Source of the DNA: Psychrobacillus sp. OK032
Lineage (GTDB): Bacteria > Bacillota > Bacilli > Bacillales_A > Planococcaceae
Direction: 5' to 3'
DNA: 64,000 bases
Assembly (NCBI RefSeq): GCF_900111345.1
Contig: NZ_FOGY01000001.1
Location: forward strand, 310,001 to 374,000
This document shows positions 46,406 to 55,793 of this stretch, one piece after another. The notes under the pieces were generated by a model. The model made no database searches. It was not told the DNA's origin and saw only the letters and a list, made by a program, of their open reading frames with translations. Numbering within the stretch: the first letter of the stretch is position 1; each line of letters begins with the position of its first letter. A program made the translations under genes and the position numbers.

Positions 46406-48810
46406 TGCGTAACCTCCCCTTTCAATCGTACCTCTGGAAGTCTTGTATATTGATTACCGTCGACCGATTTTTTAAGAAGCTTGTAATATATCTCGCCTGC
46501 ATCATTAATATAATGTTGAATATTTTCTGCAGTTGTGAATCTGCTTTCACTTATTTCTTCAAAGCTTTGCGTTTCAATATTCCATATTTCAATTGAATGG
46601 GAATTTCTATCTGTATTCGCAATTTGTAATTGCGTCCAATTTACTTGATCAAGCGGGATTGTATCAGGAATTTTCCAATACACATTATACTCCCCATCAT
46701 CTAAATACCATTCTAAACTGTTGTTCATAACTGGTTCCATATATTTGCCGTATTCATTCGTATTGACATTTACAGTGAACATATTCGCAGGTAATACAAA
46801 ATCACCGGCAAAGCTTGTTTCCGCTGTAAATGGCTGTAATAGTAAATGTAGGGCCGACATCTCGACTTTTTTATCCTTTAAAGTAATAGGGATAATGTTA
46901 TCCTCCGCAAAACCAGTAATTACAGGGCTCTTACCATATTGGTCGCCCATAAAACTTGCAGAATACATCGATTGCTTTCGTTGTTCTAGTAGATCAATAG
47001 ACGTACCAGAATTCATTCCAAAGTTCCTATTGATATACGGGTTTGAAATCGGCATTAACATAACTGAGCTTAATTTTTGATTTACTTCCAGTTTCTCACC
47101 TGGTTCCAGATCACCTAATGGGATTAATTTACTTCCAGACCAAACGGAAACTTCTTTTACGACAAAAGGAAAGTTGTTTTGGACTGTACCAGTAAGTTGG
47201 CTTGCATCCACTCGAAGGTTTACATCAAAATTTCCTACTTCCGGTATTTGTGTTTCACCGAACAGTGAGGAAACAGACCAGTAGCCTACATCTCGAAACG
47301 TCAACTCACTACTTGTTGCATGTTTTTCCATAATCGCATTTTCATACACATTTGGTGTTTGTCCTGTAAATGAATTGAAATTTCTTTTTGCAACCATCGT
47401 TGTAGTCGTAGGTGCCTCAAATGTAAAATCACCACTTTTGTTACTTAAAAGTGATTCTGCATAATATCCTTGCAAACTTTTATCTTCATTTACATGTAAA
47501 AAAGAAGATTGTTGTACTTGCGGACGAGCAATGCGGTCTCTAGCTCCGTAACCAAAAATTGCAGCCGAAGCAATGATTGCTGTGAGTGGGATAATCCCCC
47601 ATGCATACTCTCTTTTATCTTTTCTTTTCAATATGATATATAGTAGTGGCACAATAATAATCATATAAACGACTACGATTCCGATCATTAACGGGGTAGA
47701 AACTTTAAAAGAACTAAATAATGAATTCGTGTCTCCTAACTCATAAACTAGTTGGTCTTTACTATTATGGCCATACATATTTGGTGTATTTTGTACATTA
47801 ACAGACTGTAATATAGTAGACATTAAGTCACTATAAACTGGATCTTTAGCTAATGGTTCGTCACCTAGAGAAAAAGTCGTTTGGATAATTGAACCACTTC
47901 CTATTTGTTTCTTCCCCGCTAATATCGTTCCATCCAGTTTAAATAATGGCACAGCTCCTTCGTTTAAGTTGGAATTATATACAAGTAAATCATTGGATAA
48001 TATATTATTTGCCGTAAATGCACGCATCTTATCAGCTGTTAAGATTTTAGTTGTTGTTTCTAATGCTAACGGCAAGTAATCTCCAAGCTCTCCTACTTCC
48101 GCTATTAAATTATCAGAAGCGCCTATTACGATATTCCCACCAGTTTTAACATAATCAATAAGTGCTTGTTGCTGTGTATTAGCTAAATCTGCTAGTACAA
48201 ATTCATCTAAAATAATATAGTCTGCCATCTCCCATGCTACCGCATCGGTCGGTAAAGAAAAGTTACTTAGCTGGGCAACATTGATTACTTCATCGTTTAG
48301 TTGGTTTGGTTGTTTGATTTGATTCAGAGCCTTTAATCGATCAGCACTGTTTGTCAACGTGAGATAAAAAATAGTTGTAGGATCATAAAAATTTGTTCGT
48401 AAATTTTTGGTTCCCTTGAAATCGATAGACTTCCCTTTTTCCCATCCACCTTCAAAAAAGTGAATTAGTTGAACATTTGAGCCTTGGTACATATAGTCTT
48501 CTCCCAAGCCACTTACTGCAACTTGAACCGTTTTCGTTTCCCCTGCTCCAATTTCGAATGGGATAGCAAGTGCATTTCCTAGGTTGTATGATTCCACTGC
48601 ATCTAACACGAGATCTCCGGAAAATGCATCTCCTTTATTTTCAACAGTCAAGGTAATCGGTAAACCTTCCCCGTATTTTGCTTTTCCATTAAATCCAGTT
48701 GTCACCTTAACATTTAAGTTAGGCGCTGCAAGGACACTAACTGTTGGTAATAATGTAAAATAGATAAATAGTGCTGAAATAAATAGCGTTAACTTGCGAA
48801 TATGCATCAT
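46402..48810 (-). CDS. Large exported membrane-anchored protein heading the ABC-MoxR-VWA operon
   Basis: I chose the first of two adjacent ATG codons at 48810, four bases after AAAGGGGG; a longer open frame has no ribosome site. The 802-residue product has a signal peptide (MMHIRKLTLFISALFIYF, cleavage near VLAAP), beta-rich domains that begin LNVKVTTGFNGKAKYGEG, a ThuA/GATase-like region (DYIILDEF, YVKTGGNIVIGAS), two membrane segments at about 370-395 and 405-425, and a second exterior domain. It resembles the extracellular partner of gliding-type ABC systems (GldG-like), without close identity that I can claim. It overlaps the ATPase gene by four bases. Confidence 0.8.
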   Translation of the reverse strand: MMHIRKLTLFISALFIYFTLLPTVSVLAAPNLNVKVTTGFNGKAKYGEGLPITLTVENKGDAFSGDLVLDAVESYNLGNALAIPFEIGAGETKTVQVAVSGLGEDYMYQGSNVQLIHFFEGGWEKGKSIDFKGTKNLRTNFYDPTTIFYLTLTNSADRLKALNQIKQPNQLNDEVINVAQLSNFSLPTDAVAWEMADYIILDEFVLADLANTQQQALIDYVKTGGNIVIGASDNLIAEVGELGDYLPLALETTTKILTADKMRAFTANNILSNDLLVYNSNLNEGAVPLFKLDGTILAGKKQIGSGSIIQTTFSLGDEPLAKDPVYSDLMSTILQSVNVQNTPNMYGHNSKDQLVYELGDTNSLFSSFKVSTPLMIGIVVVYMIIIVPLLYIILKRKDKREYAWGIIPLTAIIASAAIFGYGARDRIARPQVQQSSFLHVNEDKSLQGYYAESLLSNKSGDFTFEAPTTTTMVAKRNFNSFTGQTPNVYENAIMEKHATSSELTFRDVGYWSVSSLFGETQIPEVGNFDVNLRVDASQLTGTVQNNFPFVVKEVSVWSGSKLIPLGDLEPGEKLEVNQKLSSVMLMPISNPYINRNFGMNSGTSIDLLEQRKQSMYSASFMGDQYGKSPVITGFAEDNIIPITLKDKKVEMSALHLLLQPFTAETSFAGDFVLPANMFTVNVNTNEYGKYMEPVMNNSLEWYLDDGEYNVYWKIPDTIPLDQVNWTQLQIANTDRNSHSIEIWNIETQSFEEISESRFTTAENIQHYINDAGEIYYKLLKKSVDGNQYTRLPEVRLKGEVTQ

Positions 48811-48856
48811 TTTTCCCCCTTTACTTCTTAGTACGCCATTAAGTGAGGAAAGTTCC

Positions 48857-49732
48857 TTATTGAAATATTTGTGCATGTTTTTTTACAATACTAACGAAAG
48901 CATCCACTTGGGGGAGTTCGAACGCTGCATCATAGCCAATAAGCCACGTATCTCTAGTTAGCTCAAACTGCTCCTCGTTATTAGTTAAAGGAATTTTATT
49001 GACATCTTCCTGTCCAGTTAATGTAATGGATGGCAGAATGGCATAGCCTATACCATTTAGAGCCATTTGCTTACATGTCTCAATTTGATCTACAATTATT
49101 TGCCTTTTAGGATTGCTTGAGAAATGTTTTTGCCACCATTGCTGAATTTCTTGATAATAGTTCGAATCACTTTTGAATTGAATAAATGGCTTATCCGTAG
49201 TTAGGACATCATCTATAGAAGTCATTTCTTTATCTACTAAATAGAGTGTATCGCGAAACAGGTGTATTTTATTCCCTTTCCAATCTGTTTGCCCTCTGAC
49301 AATACCAATCTGCGCCTCTCCATCATATATAGCTTTTACAATTTCTGAGCTCCAGCCAGTTAGAAGAGAAACCTTTGCCTCTGGATATGTTTGAACAAAA
49401 TCCTTCAATACTTTTGGCAACCAATTTTGCCCAACTATAGAAGCACAAGCGATTTTCAATGTCCCATGTACTTTAGATGTGAGCGATTGTATGCTTTCAT
49501 ATAATTCTTCTTTTTGTTGAATCATATTTATCGCAAACTCAATGACCAATTCGCCTTCGGGTGTAGCGGTCAATCCTTTTTGGGAACGTAAAAAAAGCTT
49601 AGCATTCCACTCTTTCTCAATTGTTTGAAGCCGTTGTGAAAGTGCAGGTTGTGATAGAAATAAACGCTCTGCTGCTTTTCGCATATTTCGTTCTTCTGCT
49701 AATGTTTTAATAACGAGAAAATCGGAAGTCAA
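48857..49732 (-). CDS. ccpC: LysR-type regulator CcpC
   Basis: The 291-residue regulator begins at TTG (AAAGGACG upstream). Its N-terminus contains ERNMRKAAERLFLSQPALS and AKLFLRSQKGLTATPEGE, and the effector domain starts GTLKIACASIVGQNWLPKVL; these agree with CcpC of Bacillus, the citrate-responsive repressor of citB and citZ. Placement next to darB (ykuL) is as in B. subtilis. The big membrane operon starts 46 bases downstream on the same strand and could receive readthrough. Confidence 0.9.
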   Translation of the reverse strand: MTSDFLVIKTLAEERNMRKAAERLFLSQPALSQRLQTIEKEWNAKLFLRSQKGLTATPEGELVIEFAINMIQQKEELYESIQSLTSKVHGTLKIACASIVGQNWLPKVLKDFVQTYPEAKVSLLTGWSSEIVKAIYDGEAQIGIVRGQTDWKGNKIHLFRDTLYLVDKEMTSIDDVLTTDKPFIQFKSDSNYYQEIQQWWQKHFSSNPKRQIIVDQIETCKQMALNGIGYAILPSITLTGQEDVNKIPLTNNEEQFELTRDTWLIGYDAAFELPQVDAFVSIVKKHAQIFQ

Positions 49733-49783
49733 TTTTTATCGTCCTTTCTTTTTGGTAATGTATTTGGAAAAATCCTCCTTATA

Positions 49784-49816
49784 TAAAAAAGAAGGCCCTT
49801 ATCATAAGAGGCCTTC
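49784..49816 (-). terminator. Terminator of darB
   Basis: On the minus strand GAAGGCCTCTTA (49805-49816) pairs with TAAGGGCCTTC (49791-49801), followed by TTTTTTATAT. Confidence 0.85.
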
Positions 49817-49832
49817 ACTACTTTTAATATAA

Positions 49833-50285
49833 TTATACTTGAGATTCTTGCGTTTGGTATAAATACTTTTTCATTTGTTTTAGGATAACTCTTCTTGTTA
49901 AGATTCCTAAAAAGGTGCGCTCGTCGTCTATTACACATATATAAGGATTATTCACTAACAAGTCTAATCCTTTTTGAAATTTTTCATTGATGTGAATAAC
50001 CGGTACGTCTGTTTTCATCATATCGTCTACCTTTAGACCAGGTAATCGTTCATATTCAATATGTTCAAGCCCTAAAATTTCATCTGTGATTTGTTGCGAG
50101 CTTATTAATCCATGTAGTCTGTATTTCACATCTAATACTGGAATAGAAGAATACCCAGTTTTAGTAAGAACTAATAATGCATGTTCCGCGTTATTCCCTA
50201 ATTGTACATGTGCTACTTTTTCTGCTGAAATAATATAATCCCCTATTGGAATTTGTAAAAAATCTCTACTGTTTGCAACTATCAT
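49833..50285 (-). CDS. darB: Cyclic-di-AMP-binding CBS protein DarB (YkuL/CbpB)
   Basis: The 150-residue cytoplasmic protein has two CBS motifs (about residues 15-70 and 85-140; YSSIPVLD and ICVIDDERTFLGILTRR). Length and position next to ccpC match YkuL. DarB binds cyclic di-AMP and, without it, activates Rel and pyruvate carboxylase; this is known for B. subtilis and inferred here. AAAGGAG lies 9 bases before the ATG. A terminator separates it from ccpC. Confidence 0.9.
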   Translation of the reverse strand: MIVANSRDFLQIPIGDYIISAEKVAHVQLGNNAEHALLVLTKTGYSSIPVLDVKYRLHGLISSQQITDEILGLEHIEYERLPGLKVDDMMKTDVPVIHINEKFQKGLDLLVNNPYICVIDDERTFLGILTRRVILKQMKKYLYQTQESQV

Positions 50286-50472
50286 AGCATTCTACTCCTT
50301 TGTCTGTTTTCGTTTTAAGAAAACATACCCTATAAAACTATGATAGCATATGCAAGGCTGAAAAAACTATGGAATCGCTTACATTTATTTTTTATTTTCT
50401 TATGTGAAATGATTAGACCTTTAAAAATCCGCTATTTTATTCCATTTGATAATGCGCAATAAAAAGCTCTAT

Positions 50473-50600
50473 TAGGTTTCCGCTATGATTTTCGCTGCAG
50501 GTGGACGCTTTCCGCCGGGTGAGCGATGAGCCATCGCCGACGCTGCGATGTCTCATCTGTCTCACTCATCCGGCTGGAGTCGCCACCTTCCGCTACAATC
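50473..50600 (-). repeat. Family A repeat, short copy (minus orientation)
   Basis: It has the family ends (minus strand GATTGTAGCGGAAGGTGGCG; other side GCTGCAGGTGGACGC) and the long hairpin 50525-50537/50545-50557. Here the stem carries GCGATG/CATCGC where other copies have GTGATG/CATCAC, a paired change. Mini-hairpins are absent. Confidence 0.8.
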
Positions 50601-50962
50601 AGGATAATTTACTTACTATTAATATCGCCTCGCTAAAAACAATAAGTTTATACAGTTTTCAAATGTATGAATCCAGTAAATGGATTAGAGCAACAGTCTG
50701 TTCATTGAAAGCAATCAATTCCCTTTTAGTAAAGCCTTCACTTGTCATGATTAACTATAATATACATTGCGCAGTTGGGTTTGATAAGCTAACGCTCTAT
50801 TCGGTTTAGATATTAATTTAGCTAGCAATTCTCATTAATTTCCACTTCTAGTAAACTGGTAAGAGAAATCAATCAGTCATTGAAAGAAACCACTTCTTAA
50901 AAAAACAGGTTTACTTGGAGTGAGACGACGATGAATACGAGGTTCCACTCCAATAAATGGAT
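50601..50962. other. AT-rich intergenic stretch between repeats
   Basis: I find no gene here. An open frame crossing the adjoining repeat (50501-50809) has no ribosome site. Some short motifs resemble family C flanks, but nothing can be aligned with confidence. Confidence 0.4.
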
Positions 50963-51110
50963 GAATGAAACCATCTTTATTTTAGTAAATGCTCTATTAA
51001 TTTGAAGACAGCATTTTCTAATAAGGTTTAATAAATATTTGCATAGTGGAGCTGATCAATTTAAACCTCAGACAGCTGCAGACGCCAAATTAGCAAGAAA
51101 ATCACATTGA
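50963..51110 (+). repeat. Family C intergenic repeat (copy 2)
   Basis: It aligns along its length with 17551-17690 (TAGTAAATGCTC, GACAGCATTTTCTAAT, GCAGACGCCAAATTAGC), with a few small insertions. Confidence 0.75.
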
Positions 51111-51182
51111 AAGCTCCGCCTGTGATTACACTTCAAAATAATAGACAGTAGAGGGATAAAGCACGCCACAGGATTTAATGAC

Positions 51183-51522
51183 CAGTTTGCGCTTTTGAGA
51201 TGGATTTTGTCGCGTTCACAGTATATTATGGTCTCGTTTAACTTTTTGGATTTTATTTTCTAGAAATACTAAATAAGATTGAATTTAAAACATTGACTCT
51301 GATTAGCTTTCAATTTTCGGTGATTGAAGCGGAAGGGCGGCGACTCAGACGGAGGCCAACAGGATGTTGGTCACGAAGGCGTTGCCACACGATGTGGCGC
51401 ACTTAGCCTTCGTTCCTCTGTTGAGACAGATGAGACTTCACAACGTACGCGTTAGCGGCGGTGAAGGCTCATCGCTCACCCCGTGGAAAGCGTCCGCCCT
51501 GCAGCTGAAATCCAAGCGGTAA
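51183..51522 (+). repeat. Composite repeat: 20-bp array, family D flank and family A copy
   Basis: 51183-51222 holds about two units of the 20-bp array, 51223-51321 is the D flank and 51322-51522 the family A copy. The latter has mini-hairpins at 51356-51370 and 51384-51398 (GCCACA-CGA-TGTGGC) and the long hairpin 51429-51441/51461-51473 with a paired change (ACTTCAC/GTGAAGG). The order of parts is the same as at 23301-23775. Confidence 0.85.
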
Positions 51523-51623
51523 GTTCCTTACGACGCGTTATTCCTATATTGGGATAATAAAAAAGCATACCTTATGTTCTTCAGAAAAAGTTAAGCACAC
51601 AACAACAATTTTATAATTTCTTC

Positions 51624-51662
51624 AAAGAAAAAAACCGTAAATTTTTAGTACAATTTACGGTT
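51624..51662 (-). terminator. Terminator at the end of the GGDEF-EAL gene
   Basis: On the minus strand AACCGTAAAT (51653-51662) pairs with ATTTACGGTT (51633-51642), followed by TTTTTTCTTTG. The upstream arm includes the last codons. Confidence 0.85.
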
Positions 51663-53709
51663 GATTAGTCATATATGATTGATTAATGTCGTCTATCGGT
51701 ACTGGGCGACTAAAAAAGTATCCTTGTGCTTTTTGGCAATTGGCAGATTTCAAAATTTCGACTTGTTGGTCTTTCTCTACACCTTCTGCAATAACTTCCA
51801 TCCCTAAGCTATGTGCAAGTTGGATAATCGTCGTTGCGATGGCTGCATTTTTCACATCTAGCTCCATATCCTTTATAAATGATTGATCGATTTTAATAAT
51901 ATCGATAGGATACTTTTTTAAATAGCTGAGAGAAGAATAACCTGTTCCAAAGTCATCTATTGAAATAACAACTCCAATATCCTTCAATTCTTTTAGCATT
52001 GCAAAAGTATCTTGCATATCTGTCATAGCACTTTCTGTAATTTCTACCTCTAAAGAATTTGGAGTGATAGCGTATTTATCTATTTTTTCACGAATTTTAA
52101 TCGCAAAATTTTCTTGTTTAAATTGTTTAGGCGAAATATTAACGGCAATCCGCACTGGACGATAACCTTTTTCTTGCCAATATTCTAATTGCTTACAGAC
52201 TTCCTCTAAAACCCAATCACCAATTTGCATGATCATTCCTGACTCTTCAGCAAGCGGGATAAACTGCATCGGCGACACATATCCAAACTTTCTATTATTC
52301 CAACGCAACAAAGCTTCAAAAGAGTTAATCTCTCCAGTAGCTAAATTTACTTGTGGCTGATAATGTATTGACAATTCTTCTTTTTCAATCGCTCTTCTTA
52401 AGTGAGATTCCATTAACGCTTCGTTTGGAAACGATAAATTCATCTGCTCTTGAAAATAGCGAAAATGTGCTCTTCCTCTATCTTTTGCCACAAATAAGGC
52501 TTGATCCGCTTTAATAAGCAACTCATCTAGATTTTTCCCATCAAGCGGATACATTGAAATACCGATAGAAGCCGTCACAAAATATTCTTGATGATCTAGA
52601 TAAATTGGTTTAGACAACTCACTTAATATATTTTCTGCAAAACTGCTCGTCTCTTCACGTGTTTTGTCTTTTAAAATAAACACAAATTCATCGCCGCTTT
52701 GTCGATACAGATTAGAAGATTTATTTATAAAAAGACTTAGCCTGTCTGCTATTTTTTTTAATAAATCATCGCCATAATTATAACCAAGGGATTCGTTTAT
52801 TAGTTTAAAACGATCTAAGTCAATTCGCATAATGGCTATTTGACCTTTTCTATTGTTTGCATCGATTAAATTATCACGTAAATGCTCTTTCAAGGCACGT
52901 CGATTCCATAAACCAGTTAAATGATCATGATAGGCTAAATAATATAATTGATCCTTATCATTCGCGCTTATTGTCAGATCTCTTAGTACTAGATGAAATT
53001 CTTTCACATTCCCTTGATCGTTAATGGGAATTGCTTTCAAGTATACATAAATATAATGACCGTTCGCATGCTGGAAAAGACATTTTTGCAATTCAGCGGG
53101 ATAGCCACTCAATGTTTGCTTAGTCATAAGCTGAAAATTACCGAGCGAATTACTCTCTATAAACTGTTCTATCGGTTGATGTAGGAGTTTATCTAAGTCA
53201 TATCCTAAAATCTTCCCTGCAACGACATTTGTATATTGAATCATTCCTCTTTCATCTACTAAAAAAACGGAATCGGTATTATGATTTAGAAGGGACAAAT
53301 ATTTTTCTTTTATTTCTAGTAGTGCATGATTTTCAACTATTATATTTTTTGTATTGTGCATAGTTAATCCATATAATATGTTTGCTTTACTTTGTAAGAT
53401 AAAAACGGAAATACCTATAGAAAATACTTGATTTTGCAATGAAATGAGTAAACTGCTATGCAGAGTATGTTTTTCAACTTCTAAACTATTTAGTAGTACG
53501 TGCAACTGGTCCCAGACTTCTGTTGAAAAAAAATGTTGTGGTTCCTGACTTGTATTTTCAAAAAAACTCGCTGCAGCATGATTAACATAAATTACAGATA
53601 ATATATTTTCCTTATCCCGTTCTAAAAATATAAAAGGTAGTGGATTTTCATCCATTAGATCACCTATATAATGATTCATAATAAGTTTTGGTTTTACTGA
53701 ATTGTCCAT
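51655..53709 (-). CDS. PAS-GGDEF-EAL cyclic-di-GMP enzyme
   Basis: The ATG at 53709 follows TTGGAGG by 5 bases and gives 684 residues. Order: a PAS-like N-terminal domain, a second PAS (about 140-250), GGDEF domain with the variant motif RQSGDEFVFIL, and an EAL domain with all main residues (FEALLRW, VNISPKQF, EITESAMTD, SIDDFGTGYSS, KIDQSFI, AEGVE, AQGYFFSRP). The EAL part should hydrolyse cyclic di-GMP; SGDEF can still be active, but no inhibitory RxxD site precedes it. No membrane segment, so sensing is cytoplasmic. It occupies the ykuI/ykyB neighbourhood but is much larger than YkuI. Confidence 0.9.
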   Translation of the reverse strand: MDNSVKPKLIMNHYIGDLMDENPLPFIFLERDKENILSVIYVNHAAASFFENTSQEPQHFFSTEVWDQLHVLLNSLEVEKHTLHSSLLISLQNQVFSIGISVFILQSKANILYGLTMHNTKNIIVENHALLEIKEKYLSLLNHNTDSVFLVDERGMIQYTNVVAGKILGYDLDKLLHQPIEQFIESNSLGNFQLMTKQTLSGYPAELQKCLFQHANGHYIYVYLKAIPINDQGNVKEFHLVLRDLTISANDKDQLYYLAYHDHLTGLWNRRALKEHLRDNLIDANNRKGQIAIMRIDLDRFKLINESLGYNYGDDLLKKIADRLSLFINKSSNLYRQSGDEFVFILKDKTREETSSFAENILSELSKPIYLDHQEYFVTASIGISMYPLDGKNLDELLIKADQALFVAKDRGRAHFRYFQEQMNLSFPNEALMESHLRRAIEKEELSIHYQPQVNLATGEINSFEALLRWNNRKFGYVSPMQFIPLAEESGMIMQIGDWVLEEVCKQLEYWQEKGYRPVRIAVNISPKQFKQENFAIKIREKIDKYAITPNSLEVEITESAMTDMQDTFAMLKELKDIGVVISIDDFGTGYSSLSYLKKYPIDIIKIDQSFIKDMELDVKNAAIATTIIQLAHSLGMEVIAEGVEKDQQVEILKSANCQKAQGYFFSRPVPIDDINQSYMTNQP

Positions 53710-53888
53710 GGAATCCTCCAATTTGAATCATAAATAACTAAAATGAAACAACTTTTAACAATTACTTCACCTTATATTATCGACATTATTATGTATATCT
53801 TTAGTAAAGCACCAAATATTACTTTTTTGATTTGTGTATACAATTTAGTTAGAAATTGGTATGATATACTAAATATATAGTGAAACTT

Positions 53889-53924
53889 CAATCAGTGGAG
53901 GAGTTCTTCATCCCCTACTGATTG
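53889..53924 (+). other. Hairpin upstream of ykyB
   Basis: CAATCAGT (53889-53896) and ACTGATTG (53917-53924) form a perfect 8-bp stem, with further GG/CC pairs inside (GGAGGA...TCCCC). It lies about 240 bases before ykyB and could belong to a promoter-proximal leader or to the neighbouring repeat. Confidence 0.5.
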
Positions 53925-53948
53925 GAAAATTGAATTTAGGCAAATAAC

Positions 53949-54140
53949 GCCGCTTCGAATGGAATGCAATCTAAGTTCGCTGCATCCTGCGGAAACGATT
54001 GCATGACCCACGTCTTGTGGGTGGCAATGCCTAAGTTACCAATTTCCTGTTGCACCGAGGCTCACAGGATGTGAGTCACATAGATGAAGCCACACGGCGT
54101 GGTGGTGTTTTCGTTTATGTTCTACAGCGGGCTTTAATGG
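53949..54140 (-). repeat. Diverged family A-type block made of mini-hairpins
   Basis: In minus orientation it shares AACGATTGCATGACCCAC with the copy at 31.4 kb. Short stems are at 54007-54021 (CCCAC-GTCTT-GTGGG), 54061-54075 (CTCACA-GGA-TGTGAG) and 54090-54102 (CCAC-ACGGC-GTGG). The family's outer ends are missing. Confidence 0.7.
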
Positions 54141-54166
54141 GGTAAAACATATAGAGGGAGGATTTT

Positions 54167-54634
54167 ATGACAACCAGCACAGAAGATGAACGAATAGCTA
54201 CAGCAATTTATACAGTCAATCGCCATGCCAAAACTGCCATTGATAAAAAGCCATTATACCAGTTAAAAAAATTAGCTATTGAAAAGATGTTAGAAGAAGG
54301 CCGCGCACAAAAGATGGGTCTACATTTTGTTCGAAATCCAAGGAATAGTCAACAGCAATCCTCCGTATTAATTCAATGCGCAGACTACTACTTCCATATG
54401 ATCCCAACGAAAGCGGACTTTAAACAATTACCGCATCTTGGTCATCTAGATGATACTTATAGAAATCCTATCCGAAAAATGAATTTAAAAATGGCAAAAC
54501 AAGTACTCTCTGATTACATTGGACCTCAATATACTTTGAAGAATCCCTCTGATCAATCTACATTGTATACGCAATCATATGCAAGACAAACAAATCGAAG
54601 AAAACAAACAATGAAATCATATTTAGATTCATAA
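54167..54634 (+). CDS. ykyB: YkyB family protein
   Basis: The 155-residue soluble protein opens TSTEDERIATAIYTVNRHAK and includes LPHLGHLDDTYRNPI, which identify YkyB. Function is unknown. It converges with cheV, the same neighbour as in B. subtilis. GAGGGAGG is 7 bases before the ATG, and its promoter must lie in or upstream of the repeat block. Confidence 0.85.
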   Translation: MTTSTEDERIATAIYTVNRHAKTAIDKKPLYQLKKLAIEKMLEEGRAQKMGLHFVRNPRNSQQQSSVLIQCADYYFHMIPTKADFKQLPHLGHLDDTYRNPIRKMNLKMAKQVLSDYIGPQYTLKNPSDQSTLYTQSYARQTNRRKQTMKSYLDS

Positions 54635-54660
54635 TTTACCTGCCTAAACAACATTTAAAC

Positions 54661-54710
54661 AAAAATAAGACACTTCCTGTTTATAATCGAACAAGGAGTG
54701 TCTTATTTTT
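54661..54710. terminator. Bidirectional terminator between ykyB and cheV
   Basis: AAAAATAAGACACTTCCTGT (from 54661) pairs with the arm 54690-54710 with few mismatches; T runs lie on both ends between convergent genes. Confidence 0.85.
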
Positions 54711-54718
54711 ATATAGAT

Positions 54719-55624
54719 TTACAAAATATATTGATCTATTTTTAAAACCAATTCCGCTATTTCCGGTTTACTAATTTGATCTTCTGCTCCGACTTGATCG
54801 CCTTTATGGCGAAGATCATCGGTTATTAGACTCGAGAAAATGAGCACTGGAAGTTTAGCTAAATTACTATTTTCTTTTATCTTGCGTGTTAAAGCATGTC
54901 CATCCATTTGTGGCATTTCAATATCTGTCACAACAATTTGTACTTGTTCTGCGATATTAGAAGAATTTTTTTCTAAATCCTCTAAATAGCCTAATGCATC
55001 TTTCCCATTTTCAAAAAATTCTAGGTTAACATAGCCGGCTTCATGCATTGTGTCATGTAGCAACTTACGAAGTAAAGGTGAATCCTCTGCAATGACGATC
55101 TTTTTATGGGAACGCTCTCGCTCGCCAAGTTTTTTAACAGATTCAACATTTATCCCTGATTCCGGGCTTATATCTACAATTATTCGCTCGTAATCTAGTA
55201 ATAGAACCATTTCATCTTCGCGTTTAATGACTCCGATGACATGAGAAGTACCACCTTGATAAATATCACTCGGCTTCTCTATCTGCTCCCACGAAATTCG
55301 ATGAATTTGAGTAACGTTATCTACATGGAATACTATTCGTTGTTTGTTAAATTCAGTTACTATATATTTTTCTTGGTTCTTTTTGTTTACTTCCGGAAGG
55401 CCAAGCACCTTCGCCATACTTACTACGGGTAGTACTTCTCCTCGTAATTGTACAATACCTTCCACATGTGGATGTGCATGTGGAATAAATGTAACCGGGA
55501 TTGGTTGTATTATTTCTTTTACTTTAATAACATTAATACCGAATTTACTGGAGCCAACTTGAAATTCTACTATTTCTAGCTCATTAGTACCACTTTCTAG
55601 CAATATTCCTTTATGATCGTTCAT
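54719..55624 (-). CDS. cheV: Chemotaxis coupling protein CheV
   Basis: The ATG at 55624 follows AGAGAGGACG and gives 301 residues. A CheW domain (FQVGSSKFGINVIKVKEI, then HVEGIVQLRGEVLPVV) is joined to a response-regulator receiver with acidic pair E180/D181, phospho-acceptor D234 in VVTDIEMPQMDG, and the conserved Lys in ISKPE. CheV couples chemoreceptors to CheA and assists adaptation. This implies a motile organism. Confidence 0.95.
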   Translation of the reverse strand: MNDHKGILLESGTNELEIVEFQVGSSKFGINVIKVKEIIQPIPVTFIPHAHPHVEGIVQLRGEVLPVVSMAKVLGLPEVNKKNQEKYIVTEFNKQRIVFHVDNVTQIHRISWEQIEKPSDIYQGGTSHVIGVIKREDEMVLLLDYERIIVDISPESGINVESVKKLGERERSHKKIVIAEDSPLLRKLLHDTMHEAGYVNLEFFENGKDALGYLEDLEKNSSNIAEQVQIVVTDIEMPQMDGHALTRKIKENSNLAKLPVLIFSSLITDDLRHKGDQVGAEDQISKPEIAELVLKIDQYIL

Positions 55625-55667
55625 GTAAATCGTCCTCTCTATTAACACAAAATCAATTGCGCTAAAA

Positions 55668-55740
55668 CCTGCAAATGCAGGTCAGTTTGCCGTTGTCGCA
55701 TGTACGCGGCGTTCTTAGCCAGAGTTCCTCTAATTAACTT
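55668..55740 (+). repeat. Remnant of a family A-type repeat
   Basis: A perfect hairpin CCTGCA-AA-TGCAGG at 55668-55681 is followed by GCGGCGTTCTTAGCC and GAGTTCCTCT, which resemble the family A text GCGCACTTAGCCTTCGTTCCTCT. It is short and degenerate, and lies upstream of cheV. Confidence 0.45.
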
Positions 55741-55793
55741 GTGTTCAATTAAGCTAAATAGATTGTATCACATAGTAGTTAATAGTTCCTATT

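Noticed and set aside
50501-50809. Open frame of 102 codons in the gap before darB
   Set aside because: Its first part is a family A copy and the rest has no protein-like pattern or ribosome site.
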